Positions 35,725 to 44,136 of a DNA stretch of 64,000 bases are shown here, one piece after another (within the stretch, counting starts at the first letter, position 1; the number at the start of each line of letters is the position of its first letter). The position numbers and the translations under genes were made by a program. The notes under the pieces were generated by a model, which saw nothing but the letters and a program-made list of their open reading frames with translations, was not told where the DNA came from and did not search any database. Source of the DNA: Clostridiales bacterium (GTDB taxonomy: Bacteria; Bacillota; Clostridia; Christensenellales; Pumilibacteraceae); assembly GCA_022508505.1 (NCBI GenBank), contig JAFLVC010000001.1, positions 124,001 to 188,000 of the forward strand, given 5' to 3'.

Positions 35725-36432
35725 ATGTTAAACATCGCCATTGTCGACGACGAACAGGCCGAATTCAAGCAAATAGAAAGCTGTTTTTTGCGGTTTGCGG
35801 AAAGTAACGAGGACGATAAATTCAATATAAAGTGGTACCCCGACGCGCTCGATTTTCTCGACGATTATCAGAGCGCCGATATCGTGTTTATGGATATAGA
35901 AATGCCACATCTAAGCGGCATAGAGGCGGCGGAAAGGCTGCGCGGAATGGGCTGCGAAATTCCGCTCGTGTTCGTCACGAACATGGCGCAGTACGCGCTG
36001 AAGGGATATGAGGTGAACGCAGTCGACTATATCCTAAAGCCCGTCAACTATACGCGGTTTTCCTCGCTTTTGAAAAAGATTATTCGCAACGTCAAGGAAA
36101 GCGGCGACGTCGGAATTTTTATCAAAGTGCCGGGCGGGACGAAGCGGCTGAACGCGTCCGAAATTTTGTTCGTCGAGATACGGGATCATTTGCTGGTGTA
36201 CCACACCTTGGACCAAAAGACGGAAACCTGGTCGACGCTGAAGGAAGCCGAAAAAACGCTGCCCGAATTTTTCGTCAGGTGCAACCACGGATATATCGTC
36301 AATCTTAAGCACATTACGGCGGTGGTGGACGACACGATCGTCGTCGCCGACGGCAAGGCGAATATACCGATAAGCAGGAGCAAAAAGAAAGAGTTTTTGG
36401 CGAAGTTCAACCGCTATACCGGATTGAAATGA
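35725..36432 (+). CDS. LytTR-family response regulator
   Basis: 235 residues. The N-terminal receiver domain (1-120) has the acidic pocket IVDDE, phospho-acceptor D57 in VFMDIEMP and the conserved Lys in ILKPVNY. The C-terminal LytTR DNA-binding domain (about 130-235) has FVRCNHGYIVNLKHI. This class binds paired direct repeats upstream of target promoters. It is the first gene of an operon: its stop overlaps the kinase start (ATGA). Likely targets are the neighbouring carbohydrate genes, but I could not identify a convincing LytTR repeat pair by eye. Confidence 0.93.
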   Translation: MLNIAIVDDEQAEFKQIESCFLRFAESNEDDKFNIKWYPDALDFLDDYQSADIVFMDIEMPHLSGIEAAERLRGMGCEIPLVFVTNMAQYALKGYEVNAVDYILKPVNYTRFSSLLKKIIRNVKESGDVGIFIKVPGGTKRLNASEILFVEIRDHLLVYHTLDQKTETWSTLKEAEKTLPEFFVRCNHGYIVNLKHITAVVDDTIVVADGKANIPISRSKKKEFLAKFNRYTGLK

Positions 36433-37754
36433 CGGAATATCTTAAAAACCTTTATCCTCTCATATTCAGCGGCGCGGAAATTTTTGCCGTAGCGTTTATA
36501 AGTGCGTGGCACATGAAAAAACGAGCTAAGTTTGCCGCGCGTTTTGCGTGTGCGGCGCTCGCATTTGTCGCGTTCTCGGCGGTTGCCGCGCTGTTTTATC
36601 TTATCAAGGCGGAGTGGACGGTTGCGGGGCTGCCTGTAATCCACTATGTTTTCGTGAGCGCGATTATTTTGGCGTCGGTCTACGTGTGCTTTCACGCTTC
36701 CGTCAAAGAAGTTTTGTTTTTGGGAAGCACATCGCTTGCCGCAAGGTTCGCCTCGGTCAAGCTGAGCGGAATTTTGCAGATGATTCTCGTTTCCAACTCA
36801 TTGGCGGAAGAGGGCGGCGTAACGGCATATCTCATAAGGCTGGCGCTTATTACCGCGTGTGCGGCGCTGATATACTTTACGTTTACGCGCTTTTACAAAG
36901 AGAGCATAGAGCGGGAAGTGAGCAAAGACACCGTTTTCCTGTGCCCCGTGATTATTTGCGTGACCGCCGTGCTCGAGTTTATGGAAACGGTTTTGCGCGA
37001 CTTTTCATTGACGTACAGGATTGTGTTCGCGCTTTGCGCGTTGCTCTACGGCGTGATATCGCTGTTTATGGATTATGCGCTCTTGAAGCAGGGACAGTCG
37101 GAGGTCGAAATAGCGGTGGTTAAGCAGCTATGGAACGAGGACAAAAAGCATTACGAAGTTTTAAAAGAGAATATGGATATAATCAACATCAAGTGTCACG
37201 ATTTGCGCCATCAAGTGCAAAGTATGAGAAAGGGCGACATAAACGATAAGGCTCTTGAGGAAATAGAAAAATCCATAAACATATACGACTCCATCATTAA
37301 AACGGGCAACGAAGTGCTCGACGTAATAATTTCCGATTTTTCTCTGCGGTGCCAAAAGAGCAAGGTGCTTTTAACCTGCATGGCGGACGGCGAAAAGATA
37401 AATATTATGGACGAGATGGATGTCTATTCGCTTTTCGGCAATATGCTCGAAAACGCACTCGAATACGAGCAGACCGTTTTGCCGGAAGAAAATCGTTTTA
37501 TATCGCTGACCGTCAAAGAGACGAACGGCTTTTTGGTTATTCACTGCGAGAATTATTTTGAGGGAACGGTGGAGATAAAAGACGGCATCGCGTCGACGAG
37601 CAAGCCCGACAAAAGCTATCACGGGTTCGGAATGAAGAGCATGAAAAAGATTTCCGAAAAGTATCACGGCAGCTTTGAAGCGCAGATTGCGGACGACATG
37701 TTCCAGCTGCATGTTCTGTTGCCGCTCGGCGCGGGAGGACATGGGGCGAAATGA
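36429..37754 (+). CDS. Membrane histidine kinase, GHKL/AgrC-type
   Basis: 441 residues. About six hydrophobic segments in residues 1-225 form the sensor, with no large extracellular domain. The dimerisation region has CHDLRHQV, with candidate phospho-His H257 or H261. The ATPase domain has the N-box NMLENALEYE (about 338) and a GFGMKSM G-box (about 400). This architecture is typical of kinases paired with LytTR regulators (AgrC/VirS-like), which usually sense peptides. It is coupled by overlap both to the regulator upstream and to the carbohydrate-binding membrane protein downstream, so a glycan-linked signal is possible. Confidence 0.92.
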   Translation: MTEYLKNLYPLIFSGAEIFAVAFISAWHMKKRAKFAARFACAALAFVAFSAVAALFYLIKAEWTVAGLPVIHYVFVSAIILASVYVCFHASVKEVLFLGSTSLAARFASVKLSGILQMILVSNSLAEEGGVTAYLIRLALITACAALIYFTFTRFYKESIEREVSKDTVFLCPVIICVTAVLEFMETVLRDFSLTYRIVFALCALLYGVISLFMDYALLKQGQSEVEIAVVKQLWNEDKKHYEVLKENMDIINIKCHDLRHQVQSMRKGDINDKALEEIEKSINIYDSIIKTGNEVLDVIISDFSLRCQKSKVLLTCMADGEKINIMDEMDVYSLFGNMLENALEYEQTVLPEENRFISLTVKETNGFLVIHCENYFEGTVEIKDGIASTSKPDKSYHGFGMKSMKKISEKYHGSFEAQIADDMFQLHVLLPLGAGGHGAK

Positions 37755-39604
37755 TGAAAAACAAAGCCATCTTGATTTTTTCGTTCCTGCTCGGACTTAT
37801 AGTGATTGCGATTGCCTTGGCGATAGTCTTATTCGCGGCTTCTTCGGACAACGAAGTCGAATTCCCGCAGTACGCATACCGCGATTATATCGATCGTTCG
37901 GAAAGCATGATCTTTAAGGGCAATGCCGGCGCGCAGCTATACGAGGCGGAGAGCGCGGTTTTGTCGGGAGGCGCATACGCCACCGACAACGGCATGGCTT
38001 CCGGCAGAATGGTTGCGGACGGGCTCAAGGAAGACGGCGCGGTTAAGTTTCGTATAGAATTCGACAAGAGCTGTACGGTTAGGCTCGTGTTTTCGCTGTG
38101 CTACGTTTCCACCGCCAACAGAGCGATTTCGGCGCGCAACCTGTTTGCCGTTTATCTCAATTCAAAAGAGCAGAATGTGCGCAAGGCCGACGTGTCAAAC
38201 TGCTATAACACATACGACTTTAAAGAAAACGCCGTCTGTACTTTGAACGTTCCCGCGGGGGCAAATACGATAGAGCTTGTCGCGGCGGTGGGCGGCTATA
38301 CGGTCGACTACATGCTGCTCGTGCCCGTCGGCAAAAAAACATCCGGCGAAAAGACGATAGGCGTTCCGTCGTACGCATTCGATTGCGAGGACGCCGCGCA
38401 GCGGTACGAGGCCGAAAGGGGGGAGCGGCGCGGCGCCATTGCCGTTTACGACGAAGGCGTTTCGGGCGGGTTTTATATGCTCAACACCGAAAAGGACGAC
38501 AGGGTGTCTTTCTTTATCGAAAGCGAGTCGGATGCGAGGACGGAGCTGGCGGTTTCTATAAACAACCGCGGCAACGTCGAGCGTCTTAAAGATTTATGTC
38601 AAATAACGGTAAACGGAAAACAGCTCGGCGCAAACCCCGCGCTTTCGGGCGGCGGAAAGTTTTTCGAGGTGACGCTCGGCGAAATAGATGTCGTGCGCGG
38701 CTTGAACGAAATCAAAGTGTCGGGCGCAGGCGCCAATTATTATCTCGACTATATAGTTTTAAATCCGAATATCAACTATTCGCCAAACAAACACACTATA
38801 CGCTATGAGGCCGAGAGCGGGCGTCTAAGCGGCGACTGCCGCGTGGAAAGCAACGTCGGCGTTTCGGGCGGAGCAGACGTCGGGTATAATTACGTCGGAA
38901 CATCGGTCGAGCTTACCGTCAGCTCCGCGGTGGAGCATACCGCAAATCTTTCGGTTTGCATGAGCTATACGGGCGAGCTGTCCGTTCTCGGCGAGGTGAT
39001 TGCGGTGTCGCTCAACGGGCGGGCTCTTTCCCTCGACGAAGCAACGATTGAGAATACGGGCGGCTATGAATATTACCGCGAGTTCTATATCGGAAAAATA
39101 AGCGTCGTGAAGGGCGAAAACACCGTAACCGTAACGAGCGTAAGCGGAGATTACAATTTGGATTATATAACGCTTTCTCATGCGGAGCTTGGCGCAAAGG
39201 GCGGCACGGTTAAGCTGGAGGCGGAAAACGCCGCATTGTCGGACGGGTGTCAGAGTGAACACAACGTGGAAGCGAGCGGCGGAGCGGACGTAGGGTTCAA
39301 CGTGCGCAACAGCAGTATCAACTTTGCCGTTCGGTCGGATTCCGATTTAACTGTGAAATTGATTTTGTCGCTCAGTTTTGTCGATTCCGAGGACGGGCTG
39401 ATGAGCGACTATTTCACGATAAAAGTAAACGGTAAGAGCCTTGATATTCACGATATGATAATTTCAAGTACGGGCAGTTGGACGGTGTTTACCGAAAACA
39501 TTGTAGGTGAAATGCAGTTAAAAGAAGGGTTTAACACGATAAGCATAGTCAGCAAAAACGGAATGTATAACGTCGATTATATTTTGATTCAACCCCTCGA
39601 ATAA
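37751..39604 (+). CDS. Membrane-anchored protein with four CBM6/35-like modules
   Basis: 617 residues. The start overlaps the kinase stop (ATGATG; the second ATG at 37754 is also possible). There is one N-terminal transmembrane helix at about 7-28. Four beta-sandwich modules follow, at about 57-190, 208-340, 346-478 and 484-615, each with a YEAE-like start, an ASGG/VSGG-ADVG element, an NGK/NGR turn, an NTIxV strand and a (V/L)DYI end. It has no catalytic domain. It is a paralogue of the three-module protein at 31361-32734. Cotranscription with a two-component system suggests that it binds the glycan that is sensed or degraded (inference). Confidence 0.85.
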   Translation: MMKNKAILIFSFLLGLIVIAIALAIVLFAASSDNEVEFPQYAYRDYIDRSESMIFKGNAGAQLYEAESAVLSGGAYATDNGMASGRMVADGLKEDGAVKFRIEFDKSCTVRLVFSLCYVSTANRAISARNLFAVYLNSKEQNVRKADVSNCYNTYDFKENAVCTLNVPAGANTIELVAAVGGYTVDYMLLVPVGKKTSGEKTIGVPSYAFDCEDAAQRYEAERGERRGAIAVYDEGVSGGFYMLNTEKDDRVSFFIESESDARTELAVSINNRGNVERLKDLCQITVNGKQLGANPALSGGGKFFEVTLGEIDVVRGLNEIKVSGAGANYYLDYIVLNPNINYSPNKHTIRYEAESGRLSGDCRVESNVGVSGGADVGYNYVGTSVELTVSSAVEHTANLSVCMSYTGELSVLGEVIAVSLNGRALSLDEATIENTGGYEYYREFYIGKISVVKGENTVTVTSVSGDYNLDYITLSHAELGAKGGTVKLEAENAALSDGCQSEHNVEASGGADVGFNVRNSSINFAVRSDSDLTVKLILSLSFVDSEDGLMSDYFTIKVNGKSLDIHDMIISSTGSWTVFTENIVGEMQLKEGFNTISIVSKNGMYNVDYILIQPLE

Positions 39605-39762
39605 AGCTGTTCGGTAGATAAGCGCCGCTTGCGGATGAGTTCCGTCGGCGGTGCTTTGCCGTAATGGGGTTACGAAATAAATACATACACTTGCGAAAAA
39701 CTTTCTCGGTCGCCGTGCTTTTACTTTATTATATAATAGAGGCTTGCGACGTGAGGGAAATG

Positions 39763-42756
39763 ATGAAGAGAATCAAAAACTTAAAATACTTCATAATGAA
39801 TATCTGCTTCGGGCTGTTGACGGCAATATTGATTGTGGCAATACCGATTATCAATGTTTTGGCTTTCAAGACATATCCGACTGTGCTTGAGGTGTATTTG
39901 GGCGTGGTCGGCGCGACTGTAGACAACTACGATACAAACCAATATTTTGACAGAGAGGCGCCCAACTATCAAGACGTTCTCGACAGGACGGCAATACTTG
40001 CGAGAATGATCGAGGCGGAGGGCTGCGTCCTTTTGAAAAACGAAGGGAACGCGCTTCCTTTAAAGAGCGGGACCAAAGTGAGCTGTTTCAGCCAGTCGTC
40101 CGTCGATTTTATTTACGGCGTCACCGCGGGCTCGGGCGCGTCCGGCAAATCGGCAAGGGCGACGCTTCAAGAGGCGCTTGAAAACGAGGGCATAAAGGTC
40201 AACTCCGCGCTTTGGAAATTTTACAAAGAAAAGAATTATAAAAGAGTGGTCGGCGGTTTGAGCGGCGGCGTTTCGTATTACGAGGCGTACCCTTTCCAAA
40301 TAAACGAGATTCCTTACAGCGCATATACGAAAACAGTTAAAGAAAGCTACAGGCAGTATAACGACGCGGCAATAGTCGTAATTGCGAGAACGGGATGCGA
40401 AAACGGCGACCTGCCCAGAAACATGTCGGTAAACACGAGCGGCAAAAACACGGGAAGCATTCTCGAGCTTGATTCCAATGAAAGAGAAATGCTCGAAAAT
40501 GTTTGTAAAGAGTTCAATAAAGTAATAGTAATTCTCAACACCAGCAATCCTATGGAATGCGGGTTTTTGGACGAATACGGCGTGGACGCATGCTTGTGGG
40601 TGGGCGGCGTAGGCGATTACGGCATTTCTTCGGTCGCGCAGATAATTTCGGGCAAGCGCAACCCTTCCGGCAGGCTGGTCGATACCTACGCTTACGACGC
40701 GTTCTCATCGCCTGCAATGCAGAACATGGGCAACTTCGAGTATTGGTCAAACGGCAGCGACTCAAAGCACCGCTACGTCACATACGCGGAAGGAATCTAC
40801 GTCGGATATAAATACTACGAAACGCGGTACGAGGACGCCGTGCTCGGGCGCGGCAAGGCCGGCAATTACGATTACGACAAAACCGTTCAGTATCCGTTCG
40901 GGTACGGGCTTTCCTATACTTCGTTTAAGTGGAGCGATTTTAAAGCTACGCTAAAGGACGGGAAGGTGCAGGTAACACTCACCGTAGAAAATACGGGCAA
41001 GGAAGCGGGTAAAGACGTAGTCGAAATTTATTACCAATCGCCGTATACGGAATACGACAAGCAACACGGCGTGGAAAAATCCGCAATCAGTCTTGCCGGA
41101 TTTGTAAAGACAGATAATCTTTCGGCGGGCGGCAAGCAGAAGGTCACGGTCGAGTTCGACGTCGAAGATATGAAGTCTTACGACGCAAACGGCAAGGGAA
41201 CATACTATCTTGAAGCGAGCGACGACTATTACGTGACGGCGGCAAAGGACGCGCACTCGGCGATAAACAACATTCTAAAAGCCAAGGACGCAACGCTCGC
41301 TGTGGACGGCGACAAGGCGTTTGTAAAGAAGCTGACCGTCGCCGAAAAAGTGTACGACAAAGACGCCGTCAGCGGCAACGAGGTGGGAAATCTTTTTACC
41401 GACACGGACGGCACGCAGTATCACAACGAGATCAAATATCTCAGCCGCAGCGACTGGTCCGTGATGGAAAACGACGGCTTGCGTTTCGGTACGGCGAACG
41501 GCAAGGATAACGACGGCGAAGAGTATAAGGCCGAGCTCCCCGCCGCGCTGAAGCAGGTTCTCGAAACCAAAGGCTACGCCGCTTCGGGCGCGCCTGCCGA
41601 GGATTTCGAAACGCCGCAATCGGGCGTTAAGGGCGATGCTAAGCTTATCGAAATGAAGGACAAGGATTTTGACGATCCCGCTTGGGAAGGATTGCTCAAT
41701 CAGGTTACGGTCAGCGAAATGTCCAATCTCATCCGCCTTTCGGGCTATAAAACTTCGAGTATCGTTTCCGTGGGGAAGCCGTACACGACCGACGCCGACG
41801 GTCCGCAGTCGTGGAACTCGTTTATCGGGGACGGAATCTCTACGGGCGGACTGCCGTACGCGATAGTGATCGCTTCGACGTGGAGCACCGATATTGCCGA
41901 AAGAGTGGGATATATGATGGGCGAGCTCTGTCTGTGGATAAAGCTGACAAACAAAACTCAGCCCAACCTCACGGGTTGGTATGCGCCCGCAATGAACATT
42001 CACCGCACGCCGTTCGGCGGAAGGAACTTCGAATATTACAGCGAGGACAGCATTCTGTCCGCCGAAATCGGCGCGCACATAACAAAGCGTGCGACGGAGC
42101 GCGGCGTCGTTTGCTATATAAAGCACTTTGCAATGAACGAGCAAGACCGCGGCAGAATGACCGACAACGTCACATGGGCGCAGGAGCAGGCTATTCGAGA
42201 AATTTATCTTAAACCCTTTGAAACGTCTATAAAAGTGGGGCGCTCGCTTGCTGTTATGACGTCGTATAACAGAATAGGAACAACGTGGGCGGGCGGAAAC
42301 TACAACCTTATTACGGGCGTTTTGCGCAAGGAATGGGGGTTTAACGGCTTCGTTCTCACCGACTATCTCGACGGCAATTGGGAAAACGTAGACCAAATGC
42401 TGGCGGCGGGCGGCGACGCGGCGTTAAATATCGAGGACCAAAATTCGCGAGCTTCCCTTACAACCTCGGGCGCGCAGGCAAGAACGTATATGCGTCGCGC
42501 AACGCACCACGCGCTTTATGCCTTTGTAAACAGTAACGCAATGAACGGTATCGATCACGAGACGGTGGTAAGCGACGGCACCCCTGTTTACTACTTCGTC
42601 ATGTGCGGAATAAACATTGCGTTGGGCGTGGCTGTCCTGTGGTTTATCGTTTCGATTATCATCAACTTTACGCTGTGGTTGATTGAAAAATTGAAAAAGC
42701 CCAAAGCGTCGGCAAACAAGCATACGGTCACGACTGACGGTGAGGTGAAAGCATGA
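39763..42756 (+). CDS. Membrane-bound glycoside hydrolase family 3 enzyme, permuted domain order, TM helices at both ends
   Basis: About 997 residues from ATG 39763, behind GAGGG; ATG 39760 is equally in frame. A transmembrane helix lies near the N-terminus (about 15-40). The GH3 C-terminal domain comes first (EGCVLLKNEGNALPL, then PFGYGLSYT), then an Fn3-like domain at about 380-490, then the GH3 catalytic barrel (about 640-935) with GRNFEYYSED, CYIKHFAMNE and nucleophile D867 in VLTDYLDG. A second transmembrane helix is at about 945-970. The order is inverted relative to classic GH3 beta-glucosidases. It probably trims beta-linked oligosaccharides at the outer membrane face. Same operon as the LytTR system. 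Confidence 0.9.
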   Translation: MKRIKNLKYFIMNICFGLLTAILIVAIPIINVLAFKTYPTVLEVYLGVVGATVDNYDTNQYFDREAPNYQDVLDRTAILARMIEAEGCVLLKNEGNALPLKSGTKVSCFSQSSVDFIYGVTAGSGASGKSARATLQEALENEGIKVNSALWKFYKEKNYKRVVGGLSGGVSYYEAYPFQINEIPYSAYTKTVKESYRQYNDAAIVVIARTGCENGDLPRNMSVNTSGKNTGSILELDSNEREMLENVCKEFNKVIVILNTSNPMECGFLDEYGVDACLWVGGVGDYGISSVAQIISGKRNPSGRLVDTYAYDAFSSPAMQNMGNFEYWSNGSDSKHRYVTYAEGIYVGYKYYETRYEDAVLGRGKAGNYDYDKTVQYPFGYGLSYTSFKWSDFKATLKDGKVQVTLTVENTGKEAGKDVVEIYYQSPYTEYDKQHGVEKSAISLAGFVKTDNLSAGGKQKVTVEFDVEDMKSYDANGKGTYYLEASDDYYVTAAKDAHSAINNILKAKDATLAVDGDKAFVKKLTVAEKVYDKDAVSGNEVGNLFTDTDGTQYHNEIKYLSRSDWSVMENDGLRFGTANGKDNDGEEYKAELPAALKQVLETKGYAASGAPAEDFETPQSGVKGDAKLIEMKDKDFDDPAWEGLLNQVTVSEMSNLIRLSGYKTSSIVSVGKPYTTDADGPQSWNSFIGDGISTGGLPYAIVIASTWSTDIAERVGYMMGELCLWIKLTNKTQPNLTGWYAPAMNIHRTPFGGRNFEYYSEDSILSAEIGAHITKRATERGVVCYIKHFAMNEQDRGRMTDNVTWAQEQAIREIYLKPFETSIKVGRSLAVMTSYNRIGTTWAGGNYNLITGVLRKEWGFNGFVLTDYLDGNWENVDQMLAAGGDAALNIEDQNSRASLTTSGAQARTYMRRATHHALYAFVNSNAMNGIDHETVVSDGTPVYYFVMCGINIALGVAVLWFIVSIIINFTLWLIEKLKKPKASANKHTVTTDGEVKA

Positions 42757-43769
42757 AAAAGAAAATGTGTATGATTGCACTTGCCGCATTATTGGCTTTT
42801 TCCGCAACGGGCTTGACCGCATGCAAAACCGGCGATCACGATTTAGAAAACCCGAATAAACCCGCCGACGGGGAATGGAGCGATTGGAACGATTGGAACG
42901 ATTGGGACGAAGGTTTTGCGGACAACTATACCGAATTCGTGCCCGGGTTCGATTTTTATTCGGGCATGAAGGTCGAAGCTGAGGATACCAAGTATAACGA
43001 CTGCAACGAAACCGACGGCGGCACAGGGAAAATACTTGACTGGACAAGCGACGACACCAAATTGAAGTTCAGCCTTTCGGTAGGCGAGAAAAGCTCTGTC
43101 GAGCTTCTCGTAAGGGTTGCGGTGGATTTTGCAGACGGCCGAAGCCGCAACATCGCAGACAGGCTTGCGTTGACCTTAAACGGCGACGAGGTAACATTAG
43201 ACGGGCAGTTTACTCAAAATTACAACGGGAATTGGTGGGAGAGCTATTATCTCGTTTCATTGGGAGAGATAACTCTGCCGTCGGGTGAGGTCGCCGTTGA
43301 ATTGAAGCTTTCCGACAGCTTGAATATCGACTTTTTGAAATTCGGAAATACCTTTAACTTTACGGGAAGCGGCTTTATCGTGCAGGCGGAGGATGCGAAC
43401 AGTTCGGGTTGTAACGTGTCGAGCGGCGGCTCCGGCAAAGTGCTTGATTGGACGAACGACAACACTAAGGTCGAGTTTGACCTTGCGGTCGATGAGCAAA
43501 CTACGGTCGAGCTCTTCGTAAGGGTTGCCGTGGACTTTTCGAATGGCCGCAGCCGCAATATTGCCGACAGGCTCGAGCTCAAGCTGAACGGCCAAAAAGT
43601 AATGATCGGCGGACAGTTTATGCAAGACTACGACGGCGACTGGTGGGAGAGCTATTACCTCGTCCTGATAGGCAACATAACATTGTCGAAGGGAAATAAT
43701 GCCGTCGAATTGAAGCTTTCCGACAGCTTGAACCTCGACTATATCCAATTCGGCGCTGATGCGGAGTAA
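42753..43769 (+). CDS. Lipoprotein with two CBM-like modules
   Basis: 338 residues. Its start overlaps the GH3 stop (ATGA). Lipobox LTAC gives lipid Cys24, followed by a W/D/N-rich linker with tandem SDWNDWNDW. Two modules of about 130 residues (about 65-195 and 205-335) are closely similar to each other: both share the stretches VEAED/QAEDA, FxNGRSRNIADRL, NWWESYYLV and KLSDSLN(I/L)D. They resemble CBM6/35 folds but are more divergent. No catalytic domain. Probably captures polysaccharide beside the membrane GH3. The internal similarity suggests a recent duplication. Confidence 0.85.
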   Translation: MKKKMCMIALAALLAFSATGLTACKTGDHDLENPNKPADGEWSDWNDWNDWDEGFADNYTEFVPGFDFYSGMKVEAEDTKYNDCNETDGGTGKILDWTSDDTKLKFSLSVGEKSSVELLVRVAVDFADGRSRNIADRLALTLNGDEVTLDGQFTQNYNGNWWESYYLVSLGEITLPSGEVAVELKLSDSLNIDFLKFGNTFNFTGSGFIVQAEDANSSGCNVSSGGSGKVLDWTNDNTKVEFDLAVDEQTTVELFVRVAVDFSNGRSRNIADRLELKLNGQKVMIGGQFMQDYDGDWWESYYLVLIGNITLSKGNNAVELKLSDSLNLDYIQFGADAE

Positions 43770-43991
43770 GATATTTTCCGCACATGAGAAGTAATGCTAC
43801 ATGATGAAAAAACACCGTTTGTTTTTTGGGACAGTGTTCAATTTGCTAATCGTTTGCTCCGCCAAGAGATAATAGTGCGAACGTGCGGAAGTGAGTTCGT
43901 ACTTTTTGTTTTCAGAGTTTTGAGTATGTGACGCCGGCGGCGGGGTGTCGACACACCTGTAAAACGCAGGTGTCATAATAATCCGCATGCA

Positions 43992-44026
43992 AATCGGCAA
44001 TCGAAAAACGGCTGCCGGTTTTTTTT
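43992..44026 (+). terminator. Rho-independent terminator of the LytTR/GH3 operon
   Basis: AATCGGCA (43992-43999) pairs, with one wobble, with TGCCGGTT (44013-44020), followed by T6-T8. A second hairpin, ACACCTG/CAGGTGT (43953-43973), precedes it. The rest of 43770-44136 shows nothing further that I recognise. Confidence 0.75.
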
Positions 44027-44136
44027 GCTTATCAGCCTTTCTCACCGTTTCAAAAGCTTGATTATATGCGTGAAATATGTTAAAATAAAGTACATTCGAA
44101 TAAGTCCTTAAATGAGAGAGATGAGGAGATTTTAGT

